Assembly (NCBI GenBank): GCA_016845305.1
Contig: JAERSW010000061.1
Span: 1 to 35,190, forward strand
From: Acidimicrobiales bacterium
Lineage (GTDB): Bacteria > Actinomycetota > Acidimicrobiia > Acidimicrobiales > MedAcidi-G1
DNA length: 35,190 nt
Reading direction: 5' to 3'
Positions 15,468 to 22,913 of the stretch are shown piece by piece. A program made the position numbers and the translations under genes. Within the stretch, counting starts at the first letter, position 1, and each line of letters starts with the position of its first letter. Under the pieces are notes generated by a model, which had not been told where the DNA came from, ran no database searches, and saw only the letters and a program-made list of their open reading frames with translations.

Positions 15468-16514
15468 TCACGACCGGCCTTGCTGGTCCATGACGAGAAC
15501 GACGAGGATGGCGACTGCCTGGATCATCGGCACAATGAACGCGGACAGACCATCGGATCGTTGAACCGTCTCACCGCCCACTGTGAGCATTACGACGAAT
15601 GCCGAGGCAAGCAGGACACCGAGCGCCCGCATTCTGGCAACCAAGACGACGACGATCGCAGTGAAGCCGAGGCCGCTGTTCAGGCTCTGCACGATCCGGC
15701 CCTCGATTGCGACGGTCTGGATGACGCCCGCCATTCCGGCGCATGCGCCTGACAACGCCATGGCGACCGTCGCCGTCCGGGCGATCGCGATTCCGCTCGC
15801 CCGTGCGACCTCTTCGCTGGCTCCTAGCGCCTGGAGCCTGAATCCGAATGGGGTGTGGTCAACGAGTAGCCACAACAACGGCACCACGGCGAGCGCTATG
15901 AGGAGACCGATGTGAACGTCAACGACTTGTAGTTCGGGGAGCTTCGTCGATTCGGGCAATCGCGCCGACTGTGGCAGGAAGCCATCACGCCAGGGGTCTC
16001 TGACCAAGTAGCGCAGGATGAAGTCGGCCACGAAGATCAACAGCAGCGAGCTAAGGACTTCGCTCACTCCGTAGCGTCCGCGCAGGACGCCGCTGAGGGC
16101 GCCCCAGGCGGCACCGCCTACCGCCCCGAGAACGAGCACGGCTACGACGCCAACCAGCCGCGGCGCGCCGGAAAGCTCGATGCCGACTCCTCCTCCGACG
16201 ATGGCTCCAGCAATCATCTGGCCATCCGCCCCGATGTTGTAGAGACCGCCGCGAAACGCGATGGCGAGACCGCACGACACCAGCAGCAGCGGAGTCAGCG
16301 CAAGCAGGTACTGCTCGAAGTTCGAGACCGACTCAAAGGGCGTGCGGGTGATGTTCCACGCAACCGAGAAGGGGTTCGCCCCCGCAGCGATCACAACGGC
16401 AGAGACGATCAAGAACAGCGCAATCCCTACACGGACCACAGCCCGCGACGCCATCATCGCCCGGCGAGCTGTGGTCGGGGCTTCGACCGTTAGGGATTCT
16501 GCGGAGGCGGTCAT
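15468..16514 (-). CDS. BMP-type ABC transporter permease
   Basis: This 348-aa BPD_transp_2 permease resembles PnrC/YufP. Its hallmark is CGLAIAFRGGLYNIGADGQM, followed by VSEVLSSLLLIFVADFILRY. About ten hydrophobic segments are visible after a cytoplasmic N-terminus of some 25 residues. The ATG at 16514 overlaps the stop of the ATPase gene (ATGA); the longer frame to 16589 would lie inside that gene. It forms the channel with the downstream permease for the BMP binding protein at 9264-10397. Confidence 0.9.
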   Translation of the reverse strand: MTASAESLTVEAPTTARRAMMASRAVVRVGIALFLIVSAVVIAAGANPFSVAWNITRTPFESVSNFEQYLLALTPLLLVSCGLAIAFRGGLYNIGADGQMIAGAIVGGGVGIELSGAPRLVGVVAVLVLGAVGGAAWGALSGVLRGRYGVSEVLSSLLLIFVADFILRYLVRDPWRDGFLPQSARLPESTKLPELQVVDVHIGLLIALAVVPLLWLLVDHTPFGFRLQALGASEEVARASGIAIARTATVAMALSGACAGMAGVIQTVAIEGRIVQSLNSGLGFTAIVVVLVARMRALGVLLASAFVVMLTVGGETVQRSDGLSAFIVPMIQAVAILVVLVMDQQGRS

Positions 16515-18061
16515 GGCGCCACGTGGGCTACATGACTTCCACCCATAGCCTGTCCGATCTCGGCCCTCGATCCGCCCGGGTCGGACCACGCACCGACGAT
16601 CCTCCCCCGGTACATCACCAGAACCCGGTCCGAAACCTCCAGCAGTTCATCGAGATCAGATGAGATCAACAGGACGCCAACTCCCCTATCTGCCTGATCG
16701 AGCAACGCCTGACGAACGAACGCCGCGGCACCAACGTCGAGGCCTCGTGTTGGTTGCGCCGCGAGCAAGAGCCGAGGATTGGAGTCGAGGCAACGGGCCA
16801 ACACCACCCGCTGCGCATGGCCCCCTGAAAGAGATTCGACCGTAGTCACCGGTTTGGCCTTCACGGAAAAGTCTCTGATCAGGCGAACCGCCTGTTCGCG
16901 GACCTCGCGATGGTCAATTCGTCCACGCCGAGCGAACGGCCGCTTCGAGATCGTCAACAGCGCGAGGTTCCGCTCCACGGACCACGATCCGATGACACCA
17001 GATCGGTACCTATCTGACGGGATCACGCTGAGCCCCTCACTCATGCGCGTGCCCGGCGTCGCCGACGTTACGTCCCTTCCTCCAACGACTACAGCGCCAG
17101 AGTCGACACGAACAGTTCCGACGATTGCTCCCTCGAGCTCGACCTGTCCATTTCCCTCGACGCCTGCGATTCCAACCACTTCACCAGAGCGGACCTCAAA
17201 ATCGACGCCTGCGATTCCCACGGCCCCGCCAAGCGAGCGGGCGCGGAGATCATCCACGCGCATAATCACATCGTCAGCACTGCGGTCAGATCGACACTCT
17301 CGGCTCACGACGCGGCCCGCAGCCTCAGACCCGACCATCATCTCCGCCAACTCACGCACCGACGTATCAGCTGGCGACACCTCGCCAACCTTTCTGCCCT
17401 GCCGCAGCACCGTGATCCGATCCGAACCCCGCATCACCTCATCAAGATGATGCGTGATCACGACAATCGAACGACCGGCATCTGCGAGTTGGCGCATCTG
17501 GTCGACAAAGCGCTCAGCTTCTCCAGGCGTCAGAACTGCGGTCGGCTCATCAAGGATGAGAATCCTCGCCTCGTGATAGAGGGCCCGAAGGATCTCGAGC
17601 CGCTGGCGATCCCCCACCGACATCTGCCATACTGATAGCCCGCGCGGAACCTCTAGTCCGAACTGCTCGCTGAGAGCCGCGATTCGGTCGTCAATCTCTC
17701 GCAGCTCCTTGGGTCGAACCAGGCGCTGCCCGGACAGCCCCAACGCAATGTTCTGTGCCGCGGTTAGCGTGGGGACGAGCCGGAAGTGCTGGTGCACCAT
17801 CCCGATCCCAAGGCTGGCAGAGTCTTGAGGTGACCGAATCTCCGCTGGCGTGCCATGGATCGCTATTGATCCCTCATCGGCGCGATGAAGCCCGAACAAG
17901 ACGCTCATGAGCGTCGACTTGCCCGCACCGTTCTCGCCCAGAAGCGCATGAACTTCGCCACACGCGATATCGAAATCAACGCCGTCGAGCGCTACCAAGC
18001 GCCCAAAGGTTTTGGAGACCCCGCGCATGTCCACCGCTGGGGGAAGCGAGCCTTTCGTCAA
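16511..18061 (-). CDS. BMP-type ABC transporter ATPase, two nucleotide-binding domains
   Basis: This 516-aa tandem ATPase is of the nucleoside/sugar importer type. NBD1 has Walker A GENGAGKS (42-49), Q-loop VHQHFRLVPTL, signature MSVGDRQRLEI and Walker B ILILDEPTAVL. NBD2 has the family's degenerate Walker A (GVEGNGQ), the signature LSGGHAQRVVLARCL and LLLAAQPTRGLDV. I start at TTG 18061, which has GGGGGG a few bases upstream and gives the usual family length; an open frame continues to 18205 without homology. It is the first gene of the transporter operon. Confidence 0.88.
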   Translation of the reverse strand: MTKGSLPPAVDMRGVSKTFGRLVALDGVDFDIACGEVHALLGENGAGKSTLMSVLFGLHRADEGSIAIHGTPAEIRSPQDSASLGIGMVHQHFRLVPTLTAAQNIALGLSGQRLVRPKELREIDDRIAALSEQFGLEVPRGLSVWQMSVGDRQRLEILRALYHEARILILDEPTAVLTPGEAERFVDQMRQLADAGRSIVVITHHLDEVMRGSDRITVLRQGRKVGEVSPADTSVRELAEMMVGSEAAGRVVSRECRSDRSADDVIMRVDDLRARSLGGAVGIAGVDFEVRSGEVVGIAGVEGNGQVELEGAIVGTVRVDSGAVVVGGRDVTSATPGTRMSEGLSVIPSDRYRSGVIGSWSVERNLALLTISKRPFARRGRIDHREVREQAVRLIRDFSVKAKPVTTVESLSGGHAQRVVLARCLDSNPRLLLAAQPTRGLDVGAAAFVRQALLDQADRGVGVLLISSDLDELLEVSDRVLVMYRGRIVGAWSDPGGSRAEIGQAMGGSHVAHVAP

Positions 18062-18401
18062 GAGACCCCCCACGTACCGATTCCGAGCATTGGTGACGAC
18101 AATACTGCTCTCAACGCCGATAGCCAGCACGCCTAGGCGATCGCCGCCACCAGCGACCCGCGTGCCGCCAGCTTGCGCCTTGCGGGCGGGCCCACGAGCA
18201 ACCACGGTGACGCAACCACCTCGGCCGCTGTCCTAGTCGGCTACGCAGAGAAGTCAGGGATCACAGAGGCGCGAGCGCGCCCGCTGGAATCCGACGACGC
18301 CCGACACACCCGTGCGGTGCCACGTGCTTCACGACGCAGCAAGTGCGGCGTCTGCAGGCCGAAGCACTCGACACCAGGAGCCCCAATGTCCACCAGCGCA
18401 G

Positions 18402-18597
18402 CCGGGGGCCATGGGTAGCCGCGGGTAGGCCGCCTCAGATACATCGGTCGGACACGCGACGGGAATCCGAACATCGGGAGCACACCTCTCTCGGCGAGGT
18501 GCTGACTGAGGGCCTCTTGTCGAACTGGCATCTCCAGCGAATCGTCGATGCGACGAAGAAGGCTGTCTTCGGCATCGTCGGTCTGAAGCGGCCACAT
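18402..18597 (-). pseudogene. remnant resembling a DUF1998-type helicase C-terminal region
   Basis: The minus-strand translation contains MPVRQEALSQHLAERGVLPM followed by FGFPSRVRPMYLRRP and TRGYPWPPAALVD. These resemble, from memory, the conserved 'LLPMFGFPTRVR' block between the helicase core and DUF1998 domain of large DEAD/DEAH helicases (MrfA/YprA-like, also seen in DISARM-type defence genes). Homology fades after the last Asp. Upstream it stops at a G10 tract (C10 on the plus strand), and no helicase core precedes it, so only a fragment remains. It lies exactly where composition changes and may be a scar of an older gene split by insertion of the island. Confidence 0.45.
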
Positions 18598-18638
18598 CAC
18601 CCCCCCCCCGAGGATGTCAAGCCCACCGCCAGCGCGAC

Positions 18639-18648
18639 TTGACGCCCC
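18639..18648 (+). promoter_or_regulatory. TTGACGCCCC element upstream of hydrolase 1
   Basis: TTGACGCCCC lies 37 bp before the ATG at 18676. The same element is found 38 bp before the paralogue at 20104, each followed by GTGGTGGCCT just before the start. It resembles a -35 box, but no clear -10 follows. The conserved spacing suggests the genes were duplicated with their promoter. Confidence 0.4.
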
Positions 18649-18675
18649 TGCCACTGGGTGGTGGCCTCGTCGACC

Positions 18676-19365
18676 ATGTCCGGCTACCGACCTGAGCATC
18701 TGGTCCTCATCCCCGGGGCGTACTCGACGAAGGCAACGTGGGATCTCCTGATTCCCCACCTCCCCGGCGGCGTCACCGCCCACCCCGTCACCTACCCGGC
18801 GATCGATGACCTCCACGGGATCGCCGATGCGCTGCTGGCCGACCTTCCCGAGCACTTCGCAGTCGCCGGCCAGTCGCTCGGCGGACAGGTGGCCCTGGCT
18901 GTCCACGACCGAGCGCCGGATCGCGTCGACAACCTCATCGTCATCGGCATGTCGGACGGGCCCGAGATCGACCAAGGCGTCAGCCAGTCCCTGCAGACCC
19001 AGAAGGCGGTCGGCTTCGATGCCTTCGCCGAGGGCTTCATCCACACCCTGGGATTCGAGGGGGCCGCTGCCGACGTGGCCCGGGCTCGCTTCCACGAATA
19101 CGGAGCGGAGCGCGCCGATGCCCATCTTCGGGCGATCCTGTCGCGACCCGACTGGTCTGACTCGCTGTCGGCTCTAGCGGTGCCATCCCTGTTCATCGGG
19201 ATGACCGCCGACCAGGTGGTCCCGACGCAGGGCGTCCGAGAACTGGCCGCGAGGGCAGCGGGATCCGACTACCGGGAGATATCCGACTGCGGCCACACGC
19301 CCCACGTCGAGCGACCCGCTGATCTGGCGGCCACCATCGTCGACTGGTGGGACTCCTTGGGCTGA
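18676..19365 (+). CDS. alpha/beta hydrolase, paralogue 1 of 3
   Basis: This compact 229-aa alpha/beta hydrolase shows the nucleophile elbow G-Q-S67-L-G, an acid candidate D179 (TADQVVP) and H207 in DCGHTPH. The ATG at 18676 (MSGYRPEHLVLIPG) is chosen because the two paralogues begin at the equivalent place. The GTG at 18658 would add six residues not shared in meaning. It resembles PGAP1/EstA-like and salicylate-binding-type esterases: short cap, HERP-type C-terminus. The substrate is unknown. The gene is about 60% like the one at 20104, and both share upstream sequence. Confidence 0.85.
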   Translation: MSGYRPEHLVLIPGAYSTKATWDLLIPHLPGGVTAHPVTYPAIDDLHGIADALLADLPEHFAVAGQSLGGQVALAVHDRAPDRVDNLIVIGMSDGPEIDQGVSQSLQTQKAVGFDAFAEGFIHTLGFEGAAADVARARFHEYGAERADAHLRAILSRPDWSDSLSALAVPSLFIGMTADQVVPTQGVRELAARAAGSDYREISDCGHTPHVERPADLAATIVDWWDSLG

Positions 19366-19382
19366 CCAGCCTCGGAGCCGCC

Positions 19383-19967
19383 TCAGGGGGTCCGGCCGCA
19401 GAGGGCGAGCAGGCGGTCCATGGTCGATGACCCATCGGCCACGTCGACCTCGGTCGCGAGGAAGCCATTCGGCCGAAGGACGCTCTCGAAGTACCCGCCG
19501 CTGAAGTCGATGGCCGCCTGGGCGAGCTCGTCCGGTGGGTCGATGTCCTGACCGGTGCCCCGGGCCAGGTCCCAGGCGTGGACCAGGAGGTCCCAGGCCA
19601 GGTGACCGAGCACGAACTCGACGGTCTTCATGCCCGTGTGGTGGCCGGCCGGACCGTGGATGTCCTCGATCCCGTCGACCACCTCGCCCATGGCGGCCAG
19701 CGCCGAGGTGACCGTCGCCCGCGGGTCGTCACCGGCCAACTCGGCGTACCGGTCGCTCGTGATGGCGGCGGGGGCTCCCGAGCCCTGCCATTCCTGTCCC
19801 TGCAGCGACGGGACCCGAACCAGGTGGCCCGAGGCCACGTGGCCGATCAGGCTGCGAACCGGCCACTCAGCGCAGGGCGTGGGATCGTCCAACTGGCCGT
19901 CGTCCATCCCATCCAGCACCTGCCCGAAGATCTCCGCTGCGCCTCGCCACTGATCCCGCGGATCCAT
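19383..19967 (-). CDS. TIGR03086-type DinB/mycothiol-dependent-isomerase fold protein
   Basis: The 194-aa protein has the actinobacterial TIGR03086/TIGR03083 pattern: an N-terminal helix with TPCAEWPVRSLIGHV (metal-ligand His) and a later LGHLAWDLLVHAWDLARGTG (second and third His). The fold is that of DinB and mycothiol-dependent maleylpyruvate isomerase. Most members are uncharacterised, metal-binding, possibly thiol-dependent enzymes. I use ATG 19967 rather than 19988, because GGGGGAGGCGGG between them serves as ribosome site. It converges on hydrolase 1 and diverges from hydrolase 2. Confidence 0.85.
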   Translation of the reverse strand: MDPRDQWRGAAEIFGQVLDGMDDGQLDDPTPCAEWPVRSLIGHVASGHLVRVPSLQGQEWQGSGAPAAITSDRYAELAGDDPRATVTSALAAMGEVVDGIEDIHGPAGHHTGMKTVEFVLGHLAWDLLVHAWDLARGTGQDIDPPDELAQAAIDFSGGYFESVLRPNGFLATEVDVADGSSTMDRLLALCGRTP

Positions 19968-20065
19968 GGTCCCGCCTCCCCCACTCATGTCGACCGGGCC
20001 CGTCCCGGACGATCGCCGGCGAACGTATGCCCCCCCGAGACGGGATCAAGCAGAGACCCGGCTGC

Positions 20066-20075
20066 TTGACGCCCC
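20066..20075 (+). promoter_or_regulatory. TTGACGCCCC element upstream of hydrolase 2
   Basis: This copy matches the element at 18639, 38 bp before the ATG at 20104, here extended into a run of eight C (20072-20079). It is followed by the same GTGGTGGCCT just before the gene. Confidence 0.4.
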
Positions 20076-20103
20076 CCCCTGACGCGTGGTGGCCTTCGGC
20101 GCC

Positions 20104-20793
20104 ATGAGCGGATACCGACCCGACCACGTCGTCCTCCTGCCCGGCATCATGGCGATCGAAGCCTCGTGGGACCTCCTGGTGCCCCACCTCCCCGACGGCC
20201 CCGAGGTCCACCGCGCCGTGTACCCGGCCGTCGACGATCTGCTGGCTCTCGCAGACGCGGTCCTGGCCGACCTACCCGGACGGTTCGCCCTGGTCGGCCA
20301 CTCGTTCGGCGGACAGGTGGCCCTCGCCGTCCACCACCAGGCACCCGAGCGGGTCGAGAACCTGGTCGTCGTCGCCCAGACGGACGGGCCGGAGTTGGAC
20401 GCCATCGTCACCGGAACCCGCTCCGTGCTCGACGAGCACGGCTTCGACGGCGTCGTAGCGGGCTTCATCCAGAACCTGGGGCTCGAGGGCGACGCGGCCG
20501 ACCTGGCCGACGGCCGCATGCGCGAGTACGGCGAGGCCCGCTTTCGGGCGCACGGCTCGGCGGCCCTGACCCGGCCCGACTGGTCGGCGTCGCTGGACGC
20601 ACTGGCCGTCCCGTCGCTCTTCGTCGGCCTCACCGACGACCAGATGATCCCCGCGGAAGGGGTCCGTGCCCTGGCCGCCCGGGCCACCGGCTCCACCTAC
20701 GTGGAGATCCCCGACTGCGGTCACGCCGTGCACGTGGAACGACCCGCCGAACTGGCCGCCGCCATCGTCGGCTGGTGGGACGCCCTGGGCTGA
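20104..20793 (+). CDS. alpha/beta hydrolase, paralogue 2 of 3
   Basis: This 229-aa protein is collinear with the one at 18676. It has the elbow G-H-S67-F-G, acid candidate in LTDDQMIP, and histidine in DCGHAVHVERP. Length, start (MSGYRPDH) and end (GWWDALG) match its paralogue residue for residue. It ends two bases from the convergent ZIP gene. Function beyond an esterase/hydrolase fold cannot be inferred. Confidence 0.85.
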   Translation: MSGYRPDHVVLLPGIMAIEASWDLLVPHLPDGPEVHRAVYPAVDDLLALADAVLADLPGRFALVGHSFGGQVALAVHHQAPERVENLVVVAQTDGPELDAIVTGTRSVLDEHGFDGVVAGFIQNLGLEGDAADLADGRMREYGEARFRAHGSAALTRPDWSASLDALAVPSLFVGLTDDQMIPAEGVRALAARATGSTYVEIPDCGHAVHVERPAELAAAIVGWWDALG

Positions 20794-20795
20794 CC

Positions 20796-21692
20796 TCAGT
20801 GGTCTTCGTCCGCGTGGTCCTCTTCTGGGTGGCCCTCTGAATGGTCCTCGTCCGAGTGGACCCCGTGGTCCTGGTGGCCGTGCCCGTGCTCGAGAACGCC
20901 GGCACCGTTCAGGGCGACGAGTAGCACCGACAGGACCACCGCGCTCGACAGCACGTTGCGCACTGCGCGCCGGCCGACCTCCGGGTTGTGGATGGCGGGA
21001 AGGGTGTCGACGGTCGCCACGTAGACGAAGGTCCCCGCCGAGAAGAGCAGCACGAGGGCCAGGGTCGACGGGTCGGCGCCATCGAGCAGGAGGGCCGACG
21101 GCACCAGAGCCGCCGGCGTCGCCAGGGTGAACAGCAGCAGGCCCCGGACGGCCGTCCGGCGACCGCCGGGCTGGTGGAGCAGGAAGATCCCGAGGCTGAG
21201 CGCCGCCGGCACCCGGTGGACGGCCACGGCGAAGGCGACCAGCAGCGAGAACGACGCCTCGCCCGAGGCCGTGGCCGCGCCGATCGCCAGGCCGTCGGCC
21301 AGGGCGTGCACGGACAGCCCGATCGCCGCCAATCCGCCCGAGCCCGGATGGTGGACGTGCTCGTGGCCGTGGCCCTCCTCGTGGTCGTGGTGCTCCTCGT
21401 GGACGGCGTGGCCGATGCCCAGGCCCTCGAGGAGCAGCAGCATCAGGAAGCCGGCGAGCGCTGCGAGGCCGAGGACGGCCGGATCGAGGTCGAATCGGCC
21501 GCCACCCGTGCTGGCCGTGTGGAAGCCCTCCGGAACGACGAGGACGAAGGCCGACGCCAGGAGCAGCCCCGAGGCGAGGCCGGTCAGGTCCGAGAGGCGG
21601 GAGAGGGTGAGGCGGGTGGCGAACGCCTGCGGAAGCAGCCCGGCGCCGAGCGACGCCACGACGAGCAGCACGACGGCGACCAGGACCTCCAT
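20796..21692 (-). CDS. ZIP-family metal transporter
   Basis: This 298-aa ZIP transporter has about eight membrane helices and the metal-site motifs SVHALADGLAIGA (TM4, H and D) and HRVPAALSLG (TM5). A histidine-rich cytoplasmic loop (about 98-116, HEEHHDHEEGHGHEHVHH) precedes TM4, and the C-terminus is a second His/Asp/Glu-rich tail (about 267-298). ZIPs bring Zn2+, Fe2+ or Mn2+ into the cytoplasm. The start ATG 21692 has TAGTTT exactly six bases before it, so the transcript is probably leaderless. A 21-bp palindrome just upstream is a candidate metalloregulator operator. Confidence 0.9.
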   Translation of the reverse strand: MEVLVAVVLLVVASLGAGLLPQAFATRLTLSRLSDLTGLASGLLLASAFVLVVPEGFHTASTGGGRFDLDPAVLGLAALAGFLMLLLLEGLGIGHAVHEEHHDHEEGHGHEHVHHPGSGGLAAIGLSVHALADGLAIGAATASGEASFSLLVAFAVAVHRVPAALSLGIFLLHQPGGRRTAVRGLLLFTLATPAALVPSALLLDGADPSTLALVLLFSAGTFVYVATVDTLPAIHNPEVGRRAVRNVLSSAVVLSVLLVALNGAGVLEHGHGHQDHGVHSDEDHSEGHPEEDHADEDH

Positions 21693-21698
21693 CCCCCG

Positions 21699-21704
21699 AA
21701 ACTA
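21699..21704 (-). promoter_or_regulatory. leaderless -10 (TAGTTT) of the ZIP gene
   Basis: TAGTTT on the minus strand ends six bases before the ATG at 21692, matching the TANNNT-N6-start pattern seen at five other right-half genes. Confidence 0.5.
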
Positions 21705-21708
21705 TCGG

Positions 21709-21729
21709 GAATGGTTCCTGTTTCCATTC
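21709..21729. promoter_or_regulatory. 21-bp palindrome, candidate metalloregulator operator
   Basis: GAATGG-N9-CCATTC is a perfect 6-bp inverted repeat directly upstream of the ZIP -10. Length and position suit a Fur/Zur-type dimer site that would repress uptake when metal is plentiful. No regulator gene of this type is in the window. Confidence 0.45.
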
Positions 21730-21805
21730 GACGTCCCCCGTCGTCACTGGCCGGCCCGGGCGCCAGGCGGCCAATGCTGCGAGGTATTCGCTACGATCTT
21801 CCTCC

Positions 21806-22402
21806 ATGAGCACGGCCCAGAGAGTGCGCGATCGGATCGATGCCTCCCCGGAGAGATCGTTCGTCACCGCTCTGACCACGGACGGACCACGCCGCGCCGT
21901 CGAGAGCGAGCTGTCCCGCCTGGCCCAGCGCGGCGACCTCCTGCGCGTTCGCCGAGGCCTCTACTGGAAGGGCACCCCCACCCGCTTCGGGGTGGCACCA
22001 CCGCGCCCCGTCGAGATCGCCCTCGAGGTCGCCGGCCCGGGTTCGGGACCCGCCCGGCTCTCGGCCGTCTCGCACCTCGGCCTGACGACCCAGGTCCCCT
22101 CCATCGACACCATCGCCGTCCCCGGGCGTGTTCCCACCCCGCCGGATGCCATCCACTTCGTCGCCCGGTCGATCGAACGCCGCATCCACGACCTCTCCCC
22201 GACCGAGGTCGCAGTGCTCGAAGTGCTCCGCGACGGACCCGGCCTCCTCGAGTCGCCCTGGGCGTCGTTCCTCGATCTGATCGCCGAACTCGTCGACGCC
22301 GCTCGCCTCCGCCCCGACGTGATCCTCGACCAGCTCGAGCACGAGCACCACGTCGCCGCCCGGACGCGGTGGCGTCTCGTCGCCGACTCCCTCGACAAGT
22401 GA
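21806..22402 (+). CDS. AbiEi-type antitoxin-like HTH protein (DUF6088-like)
   Basis: The 198-aa protein starts with a winged-helix segment (SFVTALTTDGPRRAVESELS) followed by QRGDLLRVRRGLYWKG. This is the pattern of AbiEi/DUF6088 antitoxin domains of type IV toxin-antitoxin systems. The C-terminal half has SAVSHLGLTTQVP, typical of the same family. Such proteins repress their operon and neutralise an AbiEii nucleotidyltransferase. The expected toxin gene is absent; only a 23-codon frame overlaps the 3' end. A TACGAT box lies eight bases before the ATG. Confidence 0.72.
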   Translation: MSTAQRVRDRIDASPERSFVTALTTDGPRRAVESELSRLAQRGDLLRVRRGLYWKGTPTRFGVAPPRPVEIALEVAGPGSGPARLSAVSHLGLTTQVPSIDTIAVPGRVPTPPDAIHFVARSIERRIHDLSPTEVAVLEVLRDGPGLLESPWASFLDLIAELVDAARLRPDVILDQLEHEHHVAARTRWRLVADSLDK

Positions 22403-22470
22403 GCGAACCGCTCCGCACGCGCCCCCACGAACTCGAGGTCTACGTACTCCGGGTCGCCGAGCTGCTCTAG
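22399..22470 (+). pseudogene. 23-codon ORF overlapping the antitoxin, possible toxin relic
   Basis: A GTG at 22399 overlaps the antitoxin stop (GTGA), as AbiEii genes usually do. The frame (MSEPLRTRPHELEVYVLRVA, then ELL) stops after 23 residues. The following sequence belongs to the convergent lipoprotein gene region. It may be the trimmed start of a lost AbiEii toxin or chance. Confidence 0.3.
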
Positions 22471-22510
22471 CCCCTCCGTGCCACCCACCGCTCGGTGGCG
22501 TCGAGTGGAC

Positions 22511-22822
22511 TCAGTCGTCCGGCCAGCACATGGTCACGTAGGGGGCCGCCGCTCCGTCCTTGACCTCCTGCGGCCACGACTCGTAGTCGGCCAGCCGGAA
22601 CGCCGACATCAGGCCGTCGAGGGTGCACCGGCACACGTCGGTCACCGAGATCGACGGGTCGTCCGCGGCCTTGGCCGTGACCGCCTCGCAGATCCCCATC
22701 CACAGCCCCTGGTAGTCGTCGGGCCAGGCCTCCTCATCGTCGCTCCCCCCGCACCCGACGACGGCCGCCAGGGCGACCACCAAGGCGAGCAAGCCAGCGG
22801 AGACGGCCGGGAGTCGACGCAT
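22511..22822 (-). CDS. small lipoprotein of unknown function
   Basis: The 103-aa product has a lipoprotein signal peptide: MRRLPAVSAGLLALVVALAA then VVGC, with C28 as lipid site. A short acidic stretch and a compact domain with four further cysteines follow (GICEAV, VCRCTL, TMCWPDD), which could form disulfides outside the cell. No family is recognised. The start at ATG 22822 fits the signal peptide; in-frame codons up to 22993 would be untranslated or overlap the divergent MFS gene. CAGACT lies six bases before the ATG, a loose version of the leaderless -10. Confidence 0.65.
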   Translation of the reverse strand: MRRLPAVSAGLLALVVALAAVVGCGGSDDEEAWPDDYQGLWMGICEAVTAKAADDPSISVTDVCRCTLDGLMSAFRLADYESWPQEVKDGAAAPYVTMCWPDD

Positions 22823-22901
22823 CCCCGGAGTCTGGCAGCAGGCGGGCGGCTCCCGGCGAACCGATCGGGGAACGACGCCCGGCCGACGGTGGCGTGACGA
22901 A

Positions 22902-22907
22902 TACGGT
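22902..22907 (+). promoter_or_regulatory. leaderless -10 (TACGGT) of the MFS gene
   Basis: TACGGT is followed by six bases and then the GTG at 22914. No Shine-Dalgarno sequence is present. Confidence 0.5.
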
Positions 22908-22913
22908 GCCGGG

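Larger units (their letters stand above)
18062..18675. other. junction region without an intact gene
   Basis: About 610 bp separate the transporter operon from the first GC-rich hydrolase gene. The part next to the transporter (18062-18240) holds no gene and only a weak minus-strand promoter candidate (TTGAGA at 18109-18114, no good -10). The middle carries a helicase-like remnant (18402-18597). A run of ten C lies at 18600-18609. Base composition rises sharply to the right of this region. Confidence 0.5.

Noticed and set aside
20272-21879. 535-codon minus-strand frame across the ZIP gene
   Set aside because: Out of frame with the ZIP protein and Arg/Pro-rich; the ZIP frame has clear membrane helices and motifs.
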